A DNA stretch of 17,657 nt from an uncultured Dyadobacter sp. (lineage in GTDB: Bacteria; Bacteroidota; Bacteroidia; Cytophagales; Spirosomataceae): positions 1 through 17,657 of the forward strand of contig CAMLNK010000003.1 of assembly GCA_946481035.1 (NCBI GenBank). Reading direction: 5' to 3'. The notes under the pieces were generated by a model that saw only the letters and a list, made by a program, of their open reading frames with translations, ran no database searches and was not told the DNA's origin. Shown here one piece after another: positions 1 through 5,961 of the stretch. Every line of letters begins with the position of its first letter. The first letter of the stretch is position 1. The translations under genes were made by a program, and so were the position numbers.

Positions 1-324
1 ACCACTACCAAAGAAGCCGTTGAACTCCTGATGAACGACGACGAAACGGAAGCGATCGTAATGATCGGTGAAATCGGCGGAAGCATGGAAGCAGACGCTG
101 CTGCATATATTCGTTCAACCGGTAACAAAAAGCCTGTTGTTGGTTTCATCGCCGGCCAGACTGCTCCGAAAGGACGTCGTATGGGTCACGCGGGTGCGAT
201 CATCGGCGGCGCCGACGATACTGCGGAAGCAAAAATCAGAATTATGAAAGAGTCGGGCATCTTCGTTGCAGAATCACCTGCATTGATCGGCGAAACGATG
301 CTCCTCGCACTTGGAAAGAAATAA
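1..324 (+). CDS. sucD: Succinyl-CoA synthetase (ADP-forming) alpha subunit, C-terminal part
   Basis: This is the last 107 codons of the alpha subunit of succinyl-CoA ligase, the TCA-cycle enzyme that interconverts succinyl-CoA and succinate with substrate-level phosphorylation in the cytoplasm. The reading frame is open from base 1, so the gene begins upstream of the window (the family is usually about 290 residues). Visible motifs are [14 protein letters not shown], then [21 protein letters not shown], whose His is the phosphohistidine of the family, and a conserved end [14 protein letters not shown]. The stop is TAA at 322-324, and a strong terminator follows 26 bases later, so sucD closes its transcription unit. 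Nothing looks broken. Only the 5' part is missing, because of the window edge. Confidence 0.95.
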   Translation, partial: TTTKEAVELLMNDDETEAIVMIGEIGGSMEADAAAYIRSTGNKKPVVGFIAGQTAPKGRRMGHAGAIIGGADDTAEAKIRIMKESGIFVAESPALIGETMLLALGKK

Positions 325-350
325 TCATTGCTAACTGACTTTGATCAAAG

Positions 351-374
351 GGCTGGGGAAACCCAGCCTTTTTT
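351..374 (+). terminator. Rho-independent terminator of sucD
   Basis: A perfect 7-bp G/C-rich stem (GGCTGGG at 351-357, CCCAGCC at 362-368) is closed by a GAAA tetraloop and followed directly by six T (369-374). The next gene starts only 6 bases later at 381. Confidence 0.93.
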
Positions 375-380
375 GTACCG

Positions 381-1562
381 ATGAAGTCCATATTTTCGGC
401 TGTTTTTTGGGCTTTTTTTACGGCAGTAACCTTGTTGGGCTCACTGGCGCAGGGCGCGGCAAAAGTAGACCCGCCGGGCCAGTTCTTTCCGGTTTACAAT
501 TACCAGGACGACTGGCTTGTATATAATGAACAGTACAAGAACTACGTACCGTTCTCGCAGGGCGTTAATGAAAGCACACGCTTTGCAAGCCTCTATATTG
601 ATCTGGTCAAAAACAGGCGATATTCCCTTTTGGTACACTCCGAAAACGAGAGCTACCTTTTTCTGGAAGGCGCATTACAAAACCGGATCGCCGGAGGCAA
701 ATGGCAAGAGCTTAACCTCGACAGCCTGTATCGCCTTTACCGCAAGGACGAACTGCTGCTAACCATTTACGGCAGCCCCGGCATTAGCGACAAGGCTGTT
801 ATCCTCTGCAACAAGAAAAAGCGCACCGACTCCGAAAGCAACACACCGGCGCGCTCGGGGTTCATCAACATCAAGCCGATAACCTTTACGCCCTTCGGTA
901 CATTTGCAGGGATTGCGCTGGTCATTATACTGATATTGAATGCCTGGATCTTCAATCTGAACCCGCTTTCCTTTATCCGTTTAATAAATCCTATCGAGTT
1001 TTTCAACAACGACCCGCGCGACCAGCTTTCGAAGATCAACAAGCCGTACAGCAACACGGTAATCTTCTTTGTCGCCATCAGTTCGATGATGATGGGCTTC
1101 ACGGTAATCTATTTGTCGATCAACCGGCTCAACCTGTTCTCTGTCAGTACAATATTGTCAGAAAAAACAACAACCATCCAAATCCTGGGCGACTTTTGCA
1201 TTCTCTCGCTGATCTTCTTCCTGCTGGTGTATGCCAAGTACATCTTCATGGTCCTGGCGGGAAATATGCTCAATCTGGACAAGCAAGTCGACATTATTTT
1301 CATCAAAATAGTACAATCTTCGTACCTGTTTTATGCACTGGTGTTTCTGGCTATTTTTGGCTTGTACTCCAACCATATCAACTGGCTGGAAGCAAGCAGG
1401 CCGTACATCCTGCTTCCCTTTCTTTTTTTCTATATCGCCCGGTTTGTCGCGCTATATGTTGTAGCCAAGCCGGCCGGCTCGTTGATTAATCTCTATTTAT
1501 TTTCTTACCTTTGTGTCATCGAAATAATCCCGCTCATTGTGAGTATGAAGTTTGCTTTATAG
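381..1562 (+). CDS. DUF4271 family membrane protein
   Basis: A 393-residue protein of the Bacteroidota-specific DUF4271 type. It has an N-terminal signal-like hydrophobic stretch (residues about 3-25), a soluble region of about 140 residues rich in Tyr and charged residues, then about six hydrophobic helices (near 173-192, 225-246, 266-293, 308-328, 340-362 and 370-390). The topology suggests an exported N-terminal domain on a membrane-embedded C-terminal half. The biochemical function is unknown. From memory of Bacteroidota genomes, DUF4271 genes are typically found directly upstream of hemD, as here (41-base gap), which suggests co-expression but does not prove a role in tetrapyrrole synthesis. 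The ATG at 381 is the first start after the sucD terminator. I see no Shine-Dalgarno sequence. Confidence 0.85.
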   Translation: MKSIFSAVFWAFFTAVTLLGSLAQGAAKVDPPGQFFPVYNYQDDWLVYNEQYKNYVPFSQGVNESTRFASLYIDLVKNRRYSLLVHSENESYLFLEGALQNRIAGGKWQELNLDSLYRLYRKDELLLTIYGSPGISDKAVILCNKKKRTDSESNTPARSGFINIKPITFTPFGTFAGIALVIILILNAWIFNLNPLSFIRLINPIEFFNNDPRDQLSKINKPYSNTVIFFVAISSMMMGFTVIYLSINRLNLFSVSTILSEKTTTIQILGDFCILSLIFFLLVYAKYIFMVLAGNMLNLDKQVDIIFIKIVQSSYLFYALVFLAIFGLYSNHINWLEASRPYILLPFLFFYIARFVALYVVAKPAGSLINLYLFSYLCVIEIIPLIVSMKFAL

Positions 1563-1603
1563 TCAGGAAACATGAGATGGGAATAAACTAATGAGGATTA
1601 TAC

Positions 1604-2386
1604 ATGAGTGATACCATCAATTTTGATCAGGACAGGCTTAAAAAAGTAACCAGCCTTTTGGTAAGTCAATCCCGACCAGCAGACGAGAATTCACCTTATT
1701 ATGAATTAGCCAGAAAGTATAATATCAAGGTTGATTTCCGCCCATTCATACAGGTTGACGGAGTTTCCTACAAAGACTTTCGCAAGCAAAAAGTTAACAT
1801 CCTGGACCATACGGCCGTCATTTTCACAAGCCGTAACGCGATTGACCATTTCTTCCGTATTTGTAACGAAGGCCGGGTGGAAGTACCCGCTACTATGAAA
1901 TATTTCTGTATTTCGGAGCAAACGGCCAATTACCTTCAGAAATACATTGTGATCCGCAAGAGAAAGATCTTCACGGGCACCAAAACTGCCGCCGAACTGA
2001 TCGAGCTTATGCGTAAACACAAAAAGGAGAAGTTCCTTTATCCTTGTTCGGATGTCAGAAAGAACGACATTCCCGAATTTGCGGATACCGAGGAATTCCA
2101 CTTCACGGAAGCGACTATGTATCAGACAGTTTCCGCGGATCTGTCGGACCTGGAAGATGTATATTACGACATCATCGCGTTTTTCAGCCCGTCGGGAATC
2201 AAGTCACTCTTTGACAACTTCCCGGATTTCAAGCAGAACAATACCCGCATTGCTGCATTTGGCCCTACTACCGCCAAAGCCGTAGAGGACGCCGGGCTCT
2301 TCCTGGACATCCAGGCCCCGCTGCCGAATGCCCCTTCGATGACCGGCGCACTCGACCTGTACATCCGCAAAGCGAACAACGTATAA
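1604..2386 (+). CDS. hemD: Uroporphyrinogen-III synthase
   Basis: A 260-residue protein of the HemD fold. The enzyme cyclises hydroxymethylbilane with inversion of ring D to give uroporphyrinogen III, the branch point to haem, sirohaem and corrinoids, in the cytoplasm. The family is poorly conserved in sequence, but the expected markers are present: SQSRPADE and SPYYELARKY near the N-terminus, AVIFTSRNAIDHFF at about 67-80, KFLYPCSDVRKNDIPE in the middle, FFSPSGIKSLF at about 190-200, and IAAFGPTTAKAVEDAG near 215-230. The length matches the family. The ATG at 1604 has a GAGGA-like site about 8 bases upstream, unusual for this window. It follows the DUF4271 gene closely and is ended by a terminator, so the two probably form one transcription unit. 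Confidence 0.9.
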   Translation: MSDTINFDQDRLKKVTSLLVSQSRPADENSPYYELARKYNIKVDFRPFIQVDGVSYKDFRKQKVNILDHTAVIFTSRNAIDHFFRICNEGRVEVPATMKYFCISEQTANYLQKYIVIRKRKIFTGTKTAAELIELMRKHKKEKFLYPCSDVRKNDIPEFADTEEFHFTEATMYQTVSADLSDLEDVYYDIIAFFSPSGIKSLFDNFPDFKQNNTRIAAFGPTTAKAVEDAGLFLDIQAPLPNAPSMTGALDLYIRKANNV

Positions 2387-2405
2387 ACAGCTTTACAAAG
2401 GCACG

Positions 2406-2435
2406 AAAAGCCCCGGAAAAAATCCGGGGCTTTTT
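2406..2435 (+). terminator. Terminator after hemD
   Basis: A 12-bp perfect stem (2406-2417 with 2423-2434, core GCCCCGGA/TCCGGGGC) has a five-A loop and runs into a T-tract. The A-tract on the 5' side also makes it usable from the other strand. Confidence 0.93.
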
Positions 2436-2524
2436 CATGTATATATCAATTTTTTTAAGCAATATGCGTTATCAATCTAAATCCGAAAGCATATCAGCGT
2501 GTTCCTTAAATCTATTCCTGCGGC

Positions 2525-3502
2525 ATGACTTTGACTTTTACTATTCGAAGTACCAGATATATCCGGCTCTTTGCATTATTGCTTTTCCTGCCGCTCTGCG
2601 CCATTGCCCAGAAGGACGCGCAGTTTAGTTTGTTCTCGCTGAACCAGCTCTACCTCAACCCGGCAGCGGCCGGTTCCGACGGACTGACCAAGTTCCAGCT
2701 CACCCACAGAACGCAATACGCAGGCTACCAGAGCACTAACATTGACGACGCAGGCGGAGCACTTTCCACGCAGCTTTTTTCATTCAGTATGCCGGTCAAA
2801 AACTTCGGCATTGGTTTCTATGCATTGAACGACAAGAGCGGCCCAAGAACCGATCAGGACTTCAAACTCACTGCCGCATACCATATTCCATTGGGCGGGG
2901 GTAAATTGGGCGTAGGCCTTAGCGCCGGGCTCTTCCGGCAGGCGATCGACTACGGCAAGCTGCGCGCCCGCGACCCGGACGATCCTTTGATCCAGACCGG
3001 TACTATCGCCGAAATCAATCCCGATTTCTCAGTTGGAGCACGATATGAAAACGAAATATTCTACGCGGGCCTTTCGCTGAACCACTTTCTGAAACCGAAA
3101 TACCAGTTGGGTTCCGAAACCGGTACCAACCCGCTGCCGCGTACCCTTTATTTCAATGCGGGAGTAAACCTGGAACTGGGTTATCTGCTCGATATACAGC
3201 CGATCGTTCTTGTGAAATCGGATATCAATACGGTTTCAGTGGAAGGCGGTGCGACACTTACCTATAACAAACGTTACTGGATTGGCGGTACCTACCGGCA
3301 ACAGGATACGTACTTCATCATCATGGGTGGCATTTACCTGCTGGCCGATCAGTCGTTGCGGCTTTCGGGTGCATATGACATGGTCGTAGGCGGCAATAAA
3401 ACCAAGTCGCCTTCTTCTTTCGAAGTAATGCTTTCATATGCCCTGCCTTCGCCGAAATTCGGCAAAAAGGCCCCTATCCGTACGCCGCGGTTCCGTTTCT
3501 AG
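2525..3502 (+). CDS. porP: PorP/SprF family type IX secretion membrane protein
   Basis: A 325-residue predicted outer-membrane beta-barrel of the PorP/SprF family. Residues 1-28 form a signal peptide ending near CAIAQ. The mature start carries the family signature AQFSLFSLNQLYLNPAAAG. Alternating amphipathic strands with many Gly/Tyr/Phe follow (for example GIGFYALNDKSGP, KLGVGLSAGLF, YWIGGTYRQQD, LRLSGAYDMVVGG), as expected for a barrel. Family members work with T9SS: in Porphyromonas PorP is encoded with porKLMN, and SprF proteins pair with particular secreted substrates. Position directly before gldKLMN gives the same porP-K-L-M-N order, so this is most likely the core-machine PorP rather than a substrate-linked SprF copy. 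The gap to gldK is 355 bases, so co-transcription is not certain. The ATG at 2525 gives the complete signal peptide. Confidence 0.9.
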   Translation: MTLTFTIRSTRYIRLFALLLFLPLCAIAQKDAQFSLFSLNQLYLNPAAAGSDGLTKFQLTHRTQYAGYQSTNIDDAGGALSTQLFSFSMPVKNFGIGFYALNDKSGPRTDQDFKLTAAYHIPLGGGKLGVGLSAGLFRQAIDYGKLRARDPDDPLIQTGTIAEINPDFSVGARYENEIFYAGLSLNHFLKPKYQLGSETGTNPLPRTLYFNAGVNLELGYLLDIQPIVLVKSDINTVSVEGGATLTYNKRYWIGGTYRQQDTYFIIMGGIYLLADQSLRLSGAYDMVVGGNKTKSPSSFEVMLSYALPSPKFGKKAPIRTPRFRF

Positions 3503-3857
3503 CGAATTCGCCTAAACGCTATCGGATATAGTAATATTTTATCATCAAATTATTAAAAATCCAAGAATTGGATGTCAAATCGACGTTTTTTGCAAACCTC
3601 TTGGTAAGTCGTGTGAATCAGTTTGCGAAACTTTGATTTATATTTGTAAAATGTTCGGCTTCCATACCAATTGTATTATTCTTACGTTAAGTCGATAAAC
3701 ACCTGATTTAGTAATCGATCCGTGACGATTTCAGCACCGAAATCAAGCAGCACTCATTCTGACAGGCGTTCACATTTTGTTTTATTTCAAGTATACTAGA
3801 TATCATTCGTTGACGTTTTTAGGCTAGCATTTTATTATCAAAATTTACAAAACCACT
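3503..3857. other. 355-base AT-rich intergenic region upstream of gldK
   Basis: No convincing ORF is seen on either strand. The first bases contain a palindrome GCGAATTCGC (3502-3511) overlapping the porP stop, without a T-tract. A TAnnTTTG box lies at 3639-3646. Near the gldK start there is also a TTGACG (3810-3815) and TATTAT (3833-3838) pair with 17-base spacing. The region is long compared with other gaps here and is probably the control region of the gld cluster. Confidence 0.6.
3639..3646 (+). promoter_or_regulatory. Candidate Bacteroidota -7 box upstream of gldK
   Basis: TATATTTG is an exact match to the Bacteroidota -7 consensus TAnnTTTG. No well-spaced TTTG/TTG -33 element lies 19-21 bases upstream (the nearest TTTG at 3622-3625 is too close). 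Transcription from here would give a leader of about 200 bases before gldK. Confidence 0.35.
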
Positions 3858-4931
3858 ATGAATGTGAAAGTGTTCTATCGGGATGGAGTCAAAAGCCTGC
3901 TTCTGGTAGCCGCATTGATGCTCTTGCAAAGCTGCGGTTTTCTTAAGAGCAAGTTTGGCAAGGGAGGAAAAGAAGAAAGCGGTATTCAAAACGGTGAAAT
4001 CACTGCAACTGCCCGTAAAGGATTCAAGCAGACTACACCAGCCGGAATGGTCGTGATCCCCTCAGGTTCTTTTGTGATGGGCCAGGCTGACGAAGACATC
4101 GCTTCCTCCATGAACAACATGAACCGCCGGGTGACCATCAGTTCGTTTTTTATGGATGACACTGAGATCACCAACAACGAATATCGTCAGTTCGTGAACG
4201 CATTGCTGGTTGACTCCGTATCCGTACTGGGTGAGGAAGAAATCATGGCCAAGTATTATCCCGATACAACCGTTTGGAAAAAAGACTTTGCCTATTCCAA
4301 CGGAGATCCTTTCGTAGAATATTATTACCAACACCCGGGCTTCGACACCTACCCTGTGGTGGGAGTTAGCTGGATTGCGGCCACCTACTTCTCGGAATGG
4401 CGTACCAATCTGCTCCATGATTTCCAGAACAAGGAAGGCCAGTTCAACTCAACCGGTTTCCGTCTGCCAACCGAAGCAGAATGGGAATGGGCTGCTCGTG
4501 GCGGACGTGCTGTGGCCAAATATCCCTGGGGTAACCCTTATACCATGAATGCAAAAGGTTGCTTCCTGGCAAACTTTAAGCCGCAACGCGGAAATTACGA
4601 TGCGGATGGCTACCCTTACACCGGCCCGGCCAATGCGTACAACCCGAACGACTTCGGACTTTATAACATGGCAGGTAACGTGGCGGAATGGACCTCAGAT
4701 GCTTACACCGACAATGCCACGGCGATCGTATGGGATATGAACCCTAAATACAGTGACCCGAACGAGCCACGCAAAGTGGTAAAAGGCGGTTCATGGAAAG
4801 ATATCGCTTATTATCTGCAAACCGGTACCCGTACTTTCGAGTTCGAAACCGAAACCCGCGCATTCATCGGTTTCCGTTGTGTAATGGATAATGTAAACGA
4901 CCGTGGAGGCGCCCGTGCCCGTCGTCGCTAA
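3858..4931 (+). CDS. gldK: GldK/PorK, T9SS and gliding lipoprotein with FGE-sulfatase fold
   Basis: A 357-residue lipoprotein: hydrophobic leader with lipobox LLQSC, lipidated Cys at 26, then a formylglycine-generating-enzyme (SUMF1-like) domain from about residue 62 to the end. Typical landmarks are GMVVIPSGSFVMG, DDTEITNNEYRQFV, PVVGVSWIAATYFSEWR, FRLPTEAEWEWAARGG, YPWGNP, LYNMAGNVAEW, KVVKGGSWKD and FIGFRCVMD. GldK/PorK forms, with GldN/PorN, the large periplasmic ring attached to the outer membrane in the type IX secretion system. The catalytic Cys pair of true FGEs is absent in the stretch after KGGSWKD, consistent with a structural role. It starts the gldKLMN series. The ATG at 3858 follows an A-rich leader without Shine-Dalgarno and gives the complete lipoprotein signal. 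Confidence 0.95.
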   Translation: MNVKVFYRDGVKSLLLVAALMLLQSCGFLKSKFGKGGKEESGIQNGEITATARKGFKQTTPAGMVVIPSGSFVMGQADEDIASSMNNMNRRVTISSFFMDDTEITNNEYRQFVNALLVDSVSVLGEEEIMAKYYPDTTVWKKDFAYSNGDPFVEYYYQHPGFDTYPVVGVSWIAATYFSEWRTNLLHDFQNKEGQFNSTGFRLPTEAEWEWAARGGRAVAKYPWGNPYTMNAKGCFLANFKPQRGNYDADGYPYTGPANAYNPNDFGLYNMAGNVAEWTSDAYTDNATAIVWDMNPKYSDPNEPRKVVKGGSWKDIAYYLQTGTRTFEFETETRAFIGFRCVMDNVNDRGGARARRR

Positions 4932-4948
4932 AAAACACTTTCACATTC

Positions 4949-4981
4949 AAAGAAGCAGCGTTTTTACACTGCTTCTTTTTT
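4949..4981 (+). terminator. Terminator-like hairpin between gldK and gldL
   Basis: A 10-bp stem (AAAGAAGCAG at 4949-4958, CTGCTTCTTT at 4969-4978) with a 10-base loop runs into a T-tract ending at 4981. It sits 17 bases after the gldK stop and 69 bases before gldL. It should end or attenuate transcripts from gldK, so some gldLMN expression may come from read-through or a separate start. Confidence 0.8.
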
Positions 4982-5016
4982 ACGATCTGACCGAATCAAT
5001 CCAACACTTTACTTAC

Positions 5017-5026
5017 TATAATTTTT
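5017..5026 (+). promoter_or_regulatory. Possible promoter box upstream of gldL
   Basis: The stretch TATAATTTTT contains a TATAAT hexamer and a 7-of-8 match to TAnnTTTG (TAATTTTT at 5019-5026). It lies just after the gldK-gldL hairpin and 25 bases before the gldL ATG. No clear -33 element is visible, so this is only a candidate. Confidence 0.3.
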
Positions 5027-5050
5027 TCACTGTAACCGATTTCAATTCAC

Positions 5051-5866
5051 ATGGCTAAGAGTAGCGGACCTAATTTTTTTTGGGATAAACTAGTACCAAC
5101 AATATACAGTGCGGGTGCTGCCGTCGTAATTTTAGGAGCTTTGGCAAAAATTCAACACTGGGAGTTCGGTGGCCCTCTTTTGACCGCAGGTCTGGGAACC
5201 GAGGTTCTGATCTTTTTGCTTTATGCATTGCAAACTTTGACCCAGTCGACTGACAAGGATCCGGATTGGACCAGAGTTTACCCTGAACTTGCCGACGATT
5301 ACAGCGGACCTGCTATCTCAAGAAGCTCAGCCCCTAGCAGCAATATCACTGCCAAACTGGATAACATGCTCGACAATGCTAAAATCTCCCCGGAGATTTT
5401 CGATAGTCTTGGCAAAGGTTTCAGAAACCTATCCGAAACCGTAGGCAAAATCACCGATCTTACAGACGCAACAGTTGCTACAAACGATTACGCAAGAAAT
5501 GTAAAGACTGCTTCAACCGCGATCAGCGATATGAACAAGTCTTACGGTGTAGCGATCAACGCAATGTCTTCGATGGCTGACGCTACCAAAGATGCACAGT
5601 CGTACCGCGACCAGTTCCAGCTTATCACCAAAAACATGGGTGCATTGAACGCTGTGTACGAACTGGAATTGCAAGACACTACCAAACACCTGAAAGCCAT
5701 GAACGCTTTCTACGGTAACCTGACGGCCGCTATGGAAAACATGGCTGACGCTACGAAAGAGTCACAAGTGTTCAAGAGCGAAATGGCGAGACTGACCAAC
5801 AATATCTCTTCATTGAACGGCATTTACGGAAACATGCTGACCGCAATGCGTGGTGGCAATGCGTAA
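5051..5866 (+). CDS. gldL: GldL/PorL, T9SS inner-membrane motor subunit
   Basis: A 271-residue protein with two N-terminal transmembrane helices (about 15-36 and 41-61) and a long cytoplasmic helical region. Five GldL surround two GldM in the proton-driven motor that powers T9SS and gliding. The charged membrane residues of the family are present: Lys33 and His36 (AKIQHW) at the end of helix 1 and Glu51 (GTEVLIF) in helix 2, matching by motif Lys27, His30 and Glu49 of Flavobacterium GldL. The connection between helices is about four residues shorter than I recall for that protein. Residues about 160-270 contain repeated helical units with a 56-residue period. It is preceded by a terminator-like hairpin and followed by another, so it may be expressed at a different level from gldK and gldM. 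Confidence 0.95.
   Translation: MAKSSGPNFFWDKLVPTIYSAGAAVVILGALAKIQHWEFGGPLLTAGLGTEVLIFLLYALQTLTQSTDKDPDWTRVYPELADDYSGPAISRSSAPSSNITAKLDNMLDNAKISPEIFDSLGKGFRNLSETVGKITDLTDATVATNDYARNVKTASTAISDMNKSYGVAINAMSSMADATKDAQSYRDQFQLITKNMGALNAVYELELQDTTKHLKAMNAFYGNLTAAMENMADATKESQVFKSEMARLTNNISSLNGIYGNMLTAMRGGNA
5573..5760 (+). repeat. Internal 168-base repeat in gldL
   Basis: Two copies of a 20-base sequence beginning ATGGCTGACGCTAC (5573-5592 and 5741-5760) differ at one base and are exactly 168 bases (56 codons) apart. At protein level the repeat extends to MADATK(D/E)xQ followed by a helical stretch ending in LNxxY. It encodes duplicated helices in the cytoplasmic domain of GldL. Confidence 0.75.
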
Positions 5867-5879
5867 CAGCGCTCTGGCG

Positions 5880-5914
5880 ATGACTCTGTAATCCCGTTCG
5901 GGCTGCGGAGTCAT
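5880..5914 (+). promoter_or_regulatory. Intercistronic hairpin between gldL and gldM
   Basis: A 7-bp outer stem ATGACTC (5880-5886) with GAGTCAT (5908-5914), a weaker G-U containing middle, and an inner CCC-GTTC-GGG stem-loop (5893-5902). The downstream tract TGTTGTTAGTT is only partly T-rich, so it may be an attenuator or RNA-stability element rather than a full terminator. Confidence 0.6.
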
Positions 5915-5961
5915 TGTTGTTAGTTAAATAATTCGATCACTGAAACTGATTACACAACAAT

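Noticed and set aside
3810..3838. TTGACG-17-TATTAT, resembling an E. coli sigma-70 promoter, before gldK
   Set aside because: Bacteroidota housekeeping promoters use a different consensus, and AT-rich DNA easily gives such a match, so I do not list it as a promoter.
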